From Zygnema cylindricum (Eukaryota > Streptophyta > Zygnematophyceae > Zygnematales > Zygnemataceae): a stretch of DNA of 64,000 nt. Below, one piece after another: positions 10,853 through 19,818 of this stretch (positions within the stretch are counted from its first letter, which is position 1; each line of letters begins with the position of its first letter). The notes under the pieces are model-generated. The model worked only from the letters and a program-made list of their open reading frames with translations, was not told where the DNA came from and searched no databases. The stretch spans positions 599,080 to 663,079 of the forward strand of contig JBBHKE010002973.1 in assembly GCA_037447655.1 (NCBI GenBank). The letters run 5' to 3'. Made by a program: the position numbers and the translations under genes.

Positions 10853-13800
10853 GGTTATGGGCCGTCCAACGCCAATACCGTTGCCAAATTTAATGGCGCA
10901 GACTTTTACGGATGGAAGTATCAAATCGAGCACCTTTTGCGTCGTGAAAAACTCTGGTCAATCACCTGTGGCAGCGAGATCGAACCTGCAGATGCTGCCG
11001 AAAAAACCAAATGGCTCGTTCGCAACGAAGAAGCTCATTCTCGGCTTGTTCTTGCGCTGGAGTCATCGCAAATTGACATCATCCGCGACGCCACTTCGGC
11101 TCACGAAGCATGGTCACTTTTGACCTCTGCTTATGAAAATCAGTCCTGGTCTAATAAATTATTCCTCAAGCGGCAGCTCAACTCCTACCGAAAGATGCCT
11201 ACCGATTCTATTCAGATCTATGTTCAGCATCTGAAATCCTTGGCAGGACAGCTCAAGAGTCTTAATGCCAAGATCTCCGACGATGATCTTATCTCGGCAA
11301 TCCTTGGCGGTCTACCGGACTCTTATTCGTCCCTTATTTCCTCTTTTGACAATTCTCTAACTGCGTTAACCATTCCAAGTTTAACGGCTCGCTTGGTCCA
11401 TGAGGAGATGAAGCAGTCTTTCCAAAACACGCCAATTGTTGCTTTGGCAGCGATTTCCTCCAATCCCAAGTCACCAAAATCCTCCTCCACCACCTGTCGC
11501 TATTGCCGAGCGACTGATCACACAATAGATTTCTGTCCGGCTCTCAAACGAAAAAATGAGCGTCAAGGAGGACCAGGCCGTACGGGTGGGCGAGGTCATC
11601 CAGGAGGCCGTGGACCATACCAAGGTCAAGCTTCCTCCGCTGAAGCAACCTTTCCGGCTGTTCAAATTCCTCAAATCAACTCTCTCGCCCAACCGTACCA
11701 TTACGCCAATCCTCCACCGCCGGATCAATCCATCTTACATCATCCTGGATACGCCCAATCATATCCACTTTACGCCCCTGGCCATCAATCTTCCCCGCTT
11801 CCTCCAACGGTCGATGTAAACCCTTCGACCCCACTGACGCAATCCGATTTTGGATTCGCGTTGGCGACGGTTTCCACCTCCCCTGGTTCAGTCCTATCAC
11901 CAAGCGTACCTGACGACACCTGGATAGTTGACTCCGGTGCTTCCCACCATCTATCTTCCCGTTCCGATTGGTTCGTCTCCATCGCCCCACTCATTCCTCC
12001 AATGCCAATCCTACTTGGCAATAACACCGCCCTCACAGCGACGCACGTTGGTCAAACCAGCAATCCTGGCCGTTCCCCAAATCAGGCCAGCATTAAACTC
12101 ACCAACGTCCTTTTTGTCCCTGCTCTACGAAAAAATCTATTTTCGGTCGGCGCGGCATTACACCAAGGAGCCACGGCCGTGTTCTCCTCAAATCACGTCA
12201 ACTTTTTAACCCAGACAAACCAAACTGTTGGATCAGGAGTAAAACAAGGAGACATCTATATCCTCTCTTCCTTTTCTCCCGTTGGATCTGCCAACGTAGC
12301 CATCACTTCCCCACATATCACCCTCTCCAAATGGCATCTACGGTACGGACACCTTTCCGGTCCTAGTCTTCATCAATTATCAAAAGGCCTTGTCACTGGA
12401 TTGGATTCTCTTGTGAATCGAAAAATCCCATTCTGTACTGGATGCATCGAAGGAAAGTTTCCACGCCCCTCCTTTCCTTCAAGCACTACTCAATCCAACG
12501 GCCCACTTTCTTTAATCCACTCTGACTTATGTGGACCAATGTCCAACCCAAGTCATAACGGAGCTATGTACTTCGTCACTTTCATTGACGACGCTACTCG
12601 TTACAGTCACCTGTACCTTGTACGTCGCAAATCCGATACTTTCGCTACATTCCAAACTTTTAAAGCGAAAGTTGAAAATCACCACAACTGTCGCATCAAA
12701 ACCCTCGGAACTGACAACGGAGGAGAGTTTTGCTCCAAAGAATTTAACTCTTTTCTCTCGCTTCATGGAATCGTGCATCAAACTACGACACCTCATACTC
12801 CCCAACAGAATGGAGTCTCGGAGCGTTATAACCGTACTGTCATCAACATGGGACGATCCATGCTACACTTCGCCCTCCTTTCACCTATGTTCTGGGGCGA
12901 AGCCGTCAGTACAGCAAATTACTTACGAAATTTTTGCCCTACCAAGGCTCTTCCGAACCTCACTCCTCACGAGGCCTGGACAGGCCAAAAACCGGACGTT
13001 TCCCATTTACGAATATTCGGCAGCATTGCTTGGGCAAAAGATCTTACTCCTCAACACAAGTGGAGCAGTCGTGCCAAATCCGGATATTTGGTCGGTTATG
13101 CCACCGAATCCAAAGCTTACCGAATTTGGCTACATAACGAACGGCGCGTCATTTTAAGTCGTGACGTCACGTTTGATAAAAAGCCACTTGTCCTCAAATT
13201 AATCTCCTCCTCTAATCCTTCTCCTCCTCCATTGCCTCCTCTTCCCATCTCTCCTTCTCTACCTCCAGCCACTTCCCTTCTTTCTCCTCTCCTCCCTCCC
13301 CAACCTCCTCCTACACCCACTCTGCCCCCACCTCCCTCTCTGTCCTTGCTCCACCGCACTATCTCTTCACCATCTCCCTTTTCTAGTTCACTTCCTCTTG
13401 CCAGAACAGTCTCTGACCCGTACTCCCTCTCTCCCATCTCACCATCTGCTCCTTCATATAACATTCCATCTATCCCTTCCTCAGACCAGCCACCCGCTGT
13501 CCGTAGAAGTGCTCGCATCGAAACACGGACAAACCCCATTTCTCATGGAGTTGCCCACATTGCCACCTCCGACGTTCCCTTGTCCTTCTCGGCCGCCATG
13601 GCTGGTCCCAATGCCGCAGCCTGGAAGGCCGCCACAGATGCCGAATTTGCCTCCCTAAAGCAAAATGGCACCTGGAAGCTGACTCCTCTCCCTCCAGGCC
13701 GCAAGGCCATAGGCTCAAAATGGGTCTTTCGCATCAAAACGAAGGCGGATGGCTCCCTTGACCGCTTCAAAGCTCGCTTTGTTGCAAAGGGATTTCTCCA

Positions 13801-15121
13801 AAAAGAGGGCCTGGATTTTTCCGAAACTTATGCTCCCGTCGCAAAATTTGCTTCTATCCGCATCCTCCTTTCACTTGCCGCCTCCCAAGACTGGCACGTC
13901 CATCAAATGGACGTGCAGACTGCCTTCCTTTACGGTGATCTCCAAGAGGAAATCTTCATTCGGCAACCGGAAGGATACATCTCTCCAGGCACGGAGCACC
14001 TCGTCTGCCGCCTCTTGAAGTCTTTGTACGGCCTCAAGCAAGCTCCTCGCGTCTGGAGTCAGCTCTTGGAGTCTATTCTCTTAAGCGAAGGATTCCTCAA
14101 ATTGGCTGCAGATTTCGGTATATTCATCCGAGGTAAATCTGAGACCCTTATAATCATCACAATCTATGTCGATGACCTCCTTCTCTCTAGCCCTTCCCTC
14201 ACTCAAATTCTTTTAGTCAAACACATGCTCAACTCTCATTTTTCAATGACAGATTTAGGGGAGTTGGAGTTTTGCCTTGGCATTCTCGTAAGTCGTGATA
14301 GGGCAGCCAGAACCCTTTACCTGTCTCAAGAAAAATTCATTGCTGAAATTTTAGACAGGTTTTCCATGACTAACTGCACCCCCGTCTCCACCCCCTTGGA
14401 TGCTAATACCAAACTCACTAGCAACTCCAGTGGGCCTGTCCATGGAGATATTCTTGACCTTTATAGATCCATGGTGGGCTCTCTTATGTATGCAATGACT
14501 GGCACTCGGCCAGACATTGCAGTTGCAGTTGGCCAGCTCAGCCAATTTCTCTCTAACCCCTCACCTGAGCACCTCCTCGCTGCAAAGCGTGTGCTCCGCT
14601 ACCTCAAAGGCACAAGCACTCTCCGCCTCACCTTCTCTGGCGCTTCCTCTCCAGTCCTTGTTGGCTTTTGTGATGCGGACTGGGGGGGAGATCTTGATAC
14701 TCGCCGCTCCACCTCCGGCGTGTGCTTCTCTCTCGGAGGAGCTCTTGTCTCCTGGGCATCCAAAAAGCAGCCGACAGTCGCTCTGTCGTCCACAGAGGCG
14801 GAATATATGGCAGCAACACACGCTGCCAAGGAAGCAATTTGGCTTCGATCCCTCCTTTCCAACCTTCAATTTCCTCCATCTTCCCCAACTACAATCTTTT
14901 GTGACTCTCATGGAGCCCTTGCTCTTATGAGCAACCCAGTTCACCATCGACGAACCAAGCATATTGACATCCAGTACCACTTTACAAGGGAGGCCATTGC
15001 AGCTGGCACTCTCACCTTCCAGTACTGCCAGACTTCCCTCCAATTGGCGGATTTCCTCACCAAGGGCCTTCATCGACCTCAGTTCGAACTTCATCGAACT
15101 TCAGCCGGTCTTAACTTCTAG
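10835..15121 (+). CDS. Gag-Pol polyprotein of copia element A (intact)
   Basis: A single 1428-codon frame with no internal stop. Gag occupies about residues 1-240 and includes a CX2CX4HX4C zinc knuckle (CRYCRATDHTIDFC, about 221-234). The protease motif WIVDSGASHHL is near 365. The integrase has its HHCC region near 500-550 and the acidic triad in HSDLCGP, GTDNGGEF and NGVSERYNRT (about 564, 626 and 661). A Pro/Ser-rich linker spans roughly 830-900. The reverse transcriptase begins near 940, with the YVDD box near 1111. RNase H follows near 1277, with CDADWGGD and SSTEAEYMA. It ends in TAG just before the purine tract. All catalytic residues I can check are present, so this copy could be translationally competent. 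The start ATG lies in the LTR, and the codons for IGYGPS coincide with the primer-binding site. Confidence 0.97.
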   Translation: MTSNLIGYGPSNANTVAKFNGADFYGWKYQIEHLLRREKLWSITCGSEIEPADAAEKTKWLVRNEEAHSRLVLALESSQIDIIRDATSAHEAWSLLTSAYENQSWSNKLFLKRQLNSYRKMPTDSIQIYVQHLKSLAGQLKSLNAKISDDDLISAILGGLPDSYSSLISSFDNSLTALTIPSLTARLVHEEMKQSFQNTPIVALAAISSNPKSPKSSSTTCRYCRATDHTIDFCPALKRKNERQGGPGRTGGRGHPGGRGPYQGQASSAEATFPAVQIPQINSLAQPYHYANPPPPDQSILHHPGYAQSYPLYAPGHQSSPLPPTVDVNPSTPLTQSDFGFALATVSTSPGSVLSPSVPDDTWIVDSGASHHLSSRSDWFVSIAPLIPPMPILLGNNTALTATHVGQTSNPGRSPNQASIKLTNVLFVPALRKNLFSVGAALHQGATAVFSSNHVNFLTQTNQTVGSGVKQGDIYILSSFSPVGSANVAITSPHITLSKWHLRYGHLSGPSLHQLSKGLVTGLDSLVNRKIPFCTGCIEGKFPRPSFPSSTTQSNGPLSLIHSDLCGPMSNPSHNGAMYFVTFIDDATRYSHLYLVRRKSDTFATFQTFKAKVENHHNCRIKTLGTDNGGEFCSKEFNSFLSLHGIVHQTTTPHTPQQNGVSERYNRTVINMGRSMLHFALLSPMFWGEAVSTANYLRNFCPTKALPNLTPHEAWTGQKPDVSHLRIFGSIAWAKDLTPQHKWSSRAKSGYLVGYATESKAYRIWLHNERRVILSRDVTFDKKPLVLKLISSSNPSPPPLPPLPISPSLPPATSLLSPLLPPQPPPTPTLPPPPSLSLLHRTISSPSPFSSSLPLARTVSDPYSLSPISPSAPSYNIPSIPSSDQPPAVRRSARIETRTNPISHGVAHIATSDVPLSFSAAMAGPNAAAWKAATDAEFASLKQNGTWKLTPLPPGRKAIGSKWVFRIKTKADGSLDRFKARFVAKGFLQKEGLDFSETYAPVAKFASIRILLSLAASQDWHVHQMDVQTAFLYGDLQEEIFIRQPEGYISPGTEHLVCRLLKSLYGLKQAPRVWSQLLESILLSEGFLKLAADFGIFIRGKSETLIIITIYVDDLLLSSPSLTQILLVKHMLNSHFSMTDLGELEFCLGILVSRDRAARTLYLSQEKFIAEILDRFSMTNCTPVSTPLDANTKLTSNSSGPVHGDILDLYRSMVGSLMYAMTGTRPDIAVAVGQLSQFLSNPSPEHLLAAKRVLRYLKGTSTLRLTFSGASSPVLVGFCDADWGGDLDTRRSTSGVCFSLGGALVSWASKKQPTVALSSTEAEYMAATHAAKEAIWLRSLLSNLQFPPSSPTTIFCDSHGALALMSNPVHHRRTKHIDIQYHFTREAIAAGTLTFQYCQTSLQLADFLTKGLHRPQFELHRTSAGLNF
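10853..10867 (+). promoter_or_regulatory. Primer-binding site for an initiator-tRNA-Met fragment (element A)
   Basis: GGTTATGGGCC starts at the first base after the 5' LTR. It is complementary to the anticodon arm (GGCCCATAACC) of eukaryotic initiator tRNA-Met. Drosophila copia uses a 5' half of this tRNA and carries the same sequence. No TGG-initiated site for a tRNA 3' end is present at this position. The site lies inside the gag frame. Confidence 0.8.
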
Positions 15122-15134
15122 CAAAGAGGGGGGA

Positions 15135-15583
15135 TGTTAGATGATTAGGCTTTGCTAGAAGTATTCTGTTTTAAGACAACTAGTAACATTTAGAATACCG
15201 AAATCTAGAATTACATACTGTTTCTGTATCTAGGATTTCGGTAATTCAGTCTGCTAGTCTGTCTTGTCAGATCTGTGTCTTGCAGATCTGTAGATCTGTT
15301 TTCTGTCTTGTCAGATCTGTTTTCTCTACGTACTTGAATTTTCGTCAGAATGGAATCTGGTCAGAGATCTGTTTTATAACTCTTGACCGGATCCTTTGAC
15401 TGAAGGGTCAAGTGACCCTTCGAGTTAGTTCCTTCAGTCCCTGAGAGGTCACTCTCAGAATACTTTCCTTTTCTTATTTAAAGCCTGTTTTGTTTTATTG
15501 TTTCCATCAATTCTAAAACTTATATTTCAGGCTACCTTTTATCTTCCACTCTATTTTCTGTTGCCATGACTTCTAATCTAATA
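15135..15583 (+). repeat. 3' LTR of element A
   Basis: The same TGTTAG to CTAATA span as the 5' LTR, including the terminal ATGACTTCTAATCTAATA that encodes the first gag residues in the 5' copy. It is followed at once by AGGGGGAGGGGG repeats, which shows where the LTR ends. Confidence 0.93.
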
Positions 15584-15805
15584 AGGGGGAGGGGGAGGGG
15601 GAGGGGGAGGGGGGAGGGGGAGGGGGAGGGGGAGGGGGGAGGGGGAGGGGGAGGGTTGGGAAGCGAGGGAGAAAGGCACAAGGGAAATGAGGGACTTTTT
15701 GAATGTGCCTTTATTGATTAAATCGGTTCTTCCTCTCTTTCTCTCTCTCTCTCTCCCTCCTCTCCCTCCCTTCTCTCTCCTCTCCCTCTCTCTCTTGTTT
15801 GGAAT
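15584..15805. repeat. (GGGGGA)n followed by a CT-rich tract
   Basis: A near-perfect AGGGGG array occupies 15584-15655. After about 75 bases of unique sequence, CTCTCTCC sequence at 15733-15805 leads into the acceptor AATGTGTAG of the first PP2C exon seen. Confidence 0.9.
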
Positions 15806-15811
15806 GTGTAG

Positions 15812-18800
15812 GTTGAAGCTTCGTCCAGTGGGGTGTATATTGGTGTCCATGATGGACATGGGGGGGTGGAGGTAGTGGAATTTTTAAAAGATAATCTTTA
15901 CAAAAATTTAATTGGTGAGTTTGAAAATCCCTTTTAGATATTTGAAAGGTTACCTTTTTGACGATTTTTGTTACAAAAATGGAAAACAGTCTTCAAAATG
16001 GTTGTAAAAATTTCCGACACATAATACTGCCGGGTTTACCATCTTTCATATTCCTTTCAATTTCTTTAATCGCCTCCTCCGAGTTTCTCCCCTTTTTTTT
16101 ATCCTTCCATTTATTTGTTTTTCTTTCCGTATTCCCCCACTTTTTCCTTTGTTTTCCTCTTTTTCTTTCCCCCTTCTCCCCCTGTTTACCACCTCTTTTC
16201 CCCTTTCTTGATCTCCCTTTTTCTTCCTGTGTTTTTATCAGTTTTTCCCCTTGTTTGCCCTTTTTTCCCCTTTTTCCCCATTTTTCCCTTTCTTCCCCTT
16301 TTTTTCCCCGTTCTTTTCCTTCTTTCCCCTTTCTTTCCTCTTTCCCTTTTTCTCCCTTTCTTTTCCTTTTTTAGGTCAATTTATCCTCCGAGGTGGAGGA
16401 GTTTCCGCCGAAGCTCTTCGAATGGCTTTTGCGGAAACGGATAATGGATTCAAAGAACTTGCCAGTGAAGCGTTCGATTCTTCCCCTCATCTCGCGACAG
16501 TCGGGGCTTGTTCTGTTACCTGTGTTGTGACCGCAAATGCCATATGGGTCGCAAATGTGGGAGATTGTAGGGCTGTTTTAGGGCAGGTATATTTTTCTTC
16601 CCCTTGTTTTTAGGTTTTATTATTATTCGGTTTTACTTGGTCTCCGTTTCGCTGTTTTGTCGTGGTCCCTCTGATTCTCGGTCCCTCTAATTCTCGGTCC
16701 CTCTGATTCTGTGTCCCTCTGTTTGTCTCTCTGTAATCACCATATGGGTCACAAATGTGGGAGATTATAGAGCGGTTTTAGGGCCAATACCTTTTTTCTT
16801 GTTTGTTTTAAGTTACTATCATTGTTGTTTTATTTTAGTTGGTTTCCATGTTCCATGACCTGTATGGTTATCGCAAACGGGTCGCCATTGTGGGAGATTG
16901 TAGGGCGTCTTTTCGACAGGTTTTTTTTTCTGCTTTTTTTTTTGTTTGTTTGTTTTGGCTTTTATTACGGTTTTTTCATTCACGCTCTCTGTTTCGCTGT
17001 CACTTTGTCTCTCCGTCTCTCTCTGTATGCATCTCGTTTTCTTCTTTGCCTGTCTCCCTGTTCTCCTTTCTCTTTTTTCCTTTGACCTGTGAATGGGATT
17101 TTTTTCCCCCATTTTCCTTTCTAGGTTCGCCGAAGTGAATCGGGAGAGAGAGAATGTCGAGCTCTTCAGTTGTCAGTGGACCATAATTTAAAAGTTCCCG
17201 CGATTCGAGAAGAATTTGAGATAGAACACGAGGATATGCCCGATGCCGTGGTGGAGAAAAAAGGAAGTTACAGAGTCAAAGGAAAAGTAACAGTGAGTAA
17301 TTTTTTTTTTCCCATTATGGCGATATTTTAAGAAGATACTTTTAGAAGATACTTTAGAAGATAATCTCTCTCTCCCTCTCCTCCCTCTTTTTCAGGGTTT
17401 CCTTTGTAAGTATTAATCACTGTTAGTTCTAAATTAATCCACATCATTTTGCTTTTGCAGGTGACAAAGGCTTTTGGAGACCTTTACTTAAAATCCAAAG
17501 ATTTCAATAGAGAACCGTTATTTGCTCGTTTCCGTGTTCCGGAACCGTTTAATCCTCCGTTATTAACAGCGGAACCGACTGTTGCTGTTCGTCTTATATC
17601 GCCACATGATGCTTTTGCGATTGTGGCTTCGGACGGATTATTTGAATACATCAGTAATCAAGAAGCAGTGGATATTGTCGCTTCTTCTCCCAAAAAGGTA
17701 TGAGGTTCTTTAGGTTTTTTGAGAGTTAGTTAGTTTACCTGCCCTTTTGTCTTTTGATGTTTCTCCTCTTTAGTTTTGTAAGCCTTTTTATAGGATTTTT
17801 AGTCCTTCTTTGTATCAGTAATAAGGAAGCAGTGGGTTGTCGCTTCTTCTCTCACAAGGTGTAAGGTTCTTAAGTTGTTTGATGATTTTGTAGTTTTTTT
17901 TCACATTAACTTGGTACTTCTCCCCTTTACCTTTTTTATGTTTTTTTAGCCTGTTGTAAGGATTGTTATGATAAAAAAAAAACACTTATTTGAATAACAT
18001 CAGTAATCAGGAAGCAGTGGATATTGTCGCTTCTTCTCATAACAAAATGTGAGATTATTTTGCGAGGTTCCGTATGCAGTGGATATTGTCGCTTCTTCTC
18101 ATAACAAAATGTGAGATTGTTTTGCGAGGTTCCGTAGTTTTGACACTATTTCTGTTTTTTCTGTTTCTTCTGTTTCTTTGAAATTCTGTAGGAAACATCG
18201 GCAAAATCCACCAAAATCCCTACCCAAAAAAACCCTACAAACGAAAAACTATTAAAAAAAAAAAAAAAAACTTAAAACCTCTAAATCTGATTGATTTGTG
18301 CCCATCCCTACCAGAAAAAACCTTACAAACGAAAAATTTAACGAACAAAAAACTTATAAAAAAAAAAAAACTTTAAACCTTTAAATTTGATTGATTTGTG
18401 CCATGTCGTGACAGGATGTCGCCCGAAAACTTATTCGAGCCGCAATTCAGAGAGCTGCAGAACGTCACGAAATTCCGTATCAAGATTTATTACGAATGAG
18501 TTCGGGTCAAAGGAGAGATTATCACGACGATATGACGGTCGTGGTTTTCTTTTTCGACCACAATGTCCAAAATAAGTACCACAGAAATAATAAATGGGAC
18601 TTGGTAGGTTCATCTCTTTTGACTCCGAATATAGAAAGGAAAAATTAAAGAAAAGATAATCATACTTTTAAATCACATACCTTCTTCCACTTATCGCCGT
18701 AAATCTCCCGCGCCCTCTCTTCTTCTCCCACTCTTCCTCTTCCAGCTCTTGCTCTCGGTCTCCTCCTCTCGCCCTCTCCCCCTCTCCCTCTCCCTTCTCC

Positions 18801-19818
18801 CTCTCCCTCTCCCTCTCCCTCTCCCTTGTGAAAGGTGAAGCCATAGTAGCAAAAAAAGTGGAAAGAATGGGAACAGACAGAATGCTCTGTTTTGATTAAT
18901 AATTTTAAAATTGATACAAAACAAAAGGAAAAGACAAGCTAAATAGAGAGAATATCTCGAGAGTACCCTCTCGAGAACTGAAACATACTTACCTATTTTG
19001 AAGGGGCACTTGACTTTTCGGTAAAGAGCAAGGGTCAAGATTTATAACCAGATCTTGACCAGAATCTAATTACGTAAAAAACACATTGATTGTAAAACAG
19101 AGAAAGACCGAAATACTGAAATCCTAGATACTAGGACAGACTGCACAGACTGCAGAATTCTGAATAACGAAATTCTAGATGACAGAATTCAGAATTTCGC
19201 TATTTAAAAACATTGAACAGAAACATTAACTTCTTTCAAAGACTATCTTCTAACATCCCTCTCCCTCTCCCTCTCCCTCTCCCTCTCCCTCTCCCTCTCC
19301 CTCTCCCTCTCCCTCTCCCTCTCCCTCTCCCTCTCCCTCTCCCTCTCCCTCTCCCTCTCCCTCTCCCTCTCCCTCTCCCTCTCCCTCTCCCTCTCCCTCT
19401 CCCTCTCCCTCTCCCTCTCCCTCTCCCTCTCCCTCTCCCTCTCCCTCTCCCTCTCCCTCTCCCTCTCCCTCTCCCTCTCCCTCTCCCTCTCCCTCTCCCT
19501 CTCCCTCTCCCTCTCCCTCTCCCTCTCCCTCTCCTCTCCTCTCCTCTCCCCCTTCCCCTCCCTATCTTTGATTTCTTTGTAAAGAACTTTGGTAAAACTT
19601 TAAATTCAATTTTTGGCTTTGCTACTGTTTTTTTGTCTTTTTCTCAGGAGGCTTCGAGTCAAGGCCATCCGAATGCAAGAGCCGTATTGGCCAAGAGAGT
19701 GCAAAGCATGGAGGACGTAGAATTGATAAGTACACACCATGGAGGAATTTCTGCGAAAACTCTCTTAATGGGAAACGCTCTTACGGAAGATACCTTAATG
19801 GATGTGAAAGAATCGTGA
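15812..19818 (+). CDS. PP2C-type protein phosphatase, clade-D-like, N-terminus missing
   Basis: Six exons with GT-AG borders and matching phases: 15812-15914, 16375-16586, 17125-17292, 17461-17697, 18415-18603 and 19648-19818, totalling 1080 nt (359 aa plus TGA). Metal-binding motifs are present: GVHDGHGG in the first exon, [11 protein letters not shown] in the second, [18 protein letters not shown] in the fourth and [13 protein letters not shown] in the fifth. The [18 protein letters not shown] junction and [13 protein letters not shown] follow the plant clade-D PP2C pattern; known members dephosphorylate Ser/Thr residues, for example on plasma-membrane H+-ATPase. About 40-50 N-terminal residues, with one or more exons, should lie upstream, and element A occupies that interval. 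The last exon adds a 57-residue tail I do not recognise. Intron 5 holds a solo LTR and a long hexanucleotide repeat. Introns 2 and 4 contain decayed copies of the preceding exon ends. Confidence 0.94.
16085..16370. repeat. T/C-rich tract in PP2C intron 1
   Basis: TTTCCCC and CCTTTT words run up to the acceptor TTTTTTAG at 16367-16374. It is a polypyrimidine tract extended to almost 300 bases, without coding content. Confidence 0.8.
16738..16920 (+). repeat. Two decayed copies of the PP2C exon 2 end
   Basis: At 16738-16790 and 16851-16920 the intron repeats the last 50-75 bases of exon 2 (16510-16586), including CATATGGGTC and TGTGGGAGATTGTAGGGC. The second copy even ends CGACAGGT like the exon border. 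Both are too diverged and frame-broken to code. Confidence 0.9.
17811..18138 (+). repeat. Three decayed copies of the PP2C exon 4 end
   Basis: Copies at 17811-17875, 17988-18074 and 18075-18138 repeat the exon 4 end, sharing CAGTAATCA, GAAGCAGTGGATATTGTCGC and TTCTTCTC. They continue past the donor into intron sequence resembling GAGGTTC. The last two are nearly identical to each other and form a tandem pair of about 64 bp. The splice donor of the real exon is at 17698. Confidence 0.92.
18700..18826. repeat. CT-rich repeat left of the solo LTR
   Basis: CCCTCTCCCTCT sequence ending at 18826. It is the left half of a hexanucleotide tract that was split by the solo LTR and resumes at 19256. Confidence 0.85.
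18827..19255 (-). mobile_element. Solo LTR related to copia family A
   Basis: On the minus strand it runs from TGTTAGAAGATAGTC to ATGGCTTCACCTTTCACA, 429 bp, with TG...CA ends. It is flanked by TCCCT on both sides (18822-18826, 19256-19260), consistent with a 5-bp duplication, although the flank is itself a CCCTCT repeat. It shares with the family A LTR the paired GGTCAAGAT/ATCTTGACC hairpin around a TTATAA loop, the TTTCGG-type inverted repeat and an ATG 18 bases from the end. Overall similarity is low enough for a separate subfamily. It lies in PP2C intron 5, antisense to the gene. Confidence 0.85.
19256..19545. repeat. (CCCTCT)n hexanucleotide array
   Basis: About 47 almost perfect units of TCCCTC, ending in a few TCCTC pentamers. 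An in-frame Pro-Leu run across it is an artefact of the 6-bp unit. It lies in PP2C intron 5, between the solo LTR and the last exon. Confidence 0.97.

Larger units (their letters stand above)
10400..15583 (+). mobile_element. Full-length Ty1/copia retrotransposon A
   Basis: The LTRs are 10400-10852 and 15135-15583 (453 and 449 bp). They differ by roughly ten substitutions and one 4-bp indel, about 2 percent, suggesting an insertion that is not very recent. Both start TGTTAG and end CTAATA, an imperfect inverted end. The 3' LTR is preceded by a purine tract AAAGAGGGGGGA at 15123-15134. The order protease-integrase-RT-RNase H makes it copia type. Directly after the 5' LTR comes GGTTATGGGCC, complementary to the anticodon arm of initiator tRNA-Met rather than its 3' end. 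No 5-bp duplication is seen: the left flank is GTATT and the right is AGGGG of a (GGGGGA)n run, so one flank has probably been rearranged. Confidence 0.95.

Noticed and set aside
13200-13460. CT-rich simple repeat in element A similar to the intronic tracts.
   Set aside because: It lies in the intact frame and encodes the Pro/Ser-rich linker between integrase and RT that is usual in copia polyproteins.
19213-19600. A Pro-Leu repeat protein of over 100 residues.
   Set aside because: Direct translation of a hexanucleotide array inside PP2C intron 5; the only real coding part of that frame is the last exon after 19647.
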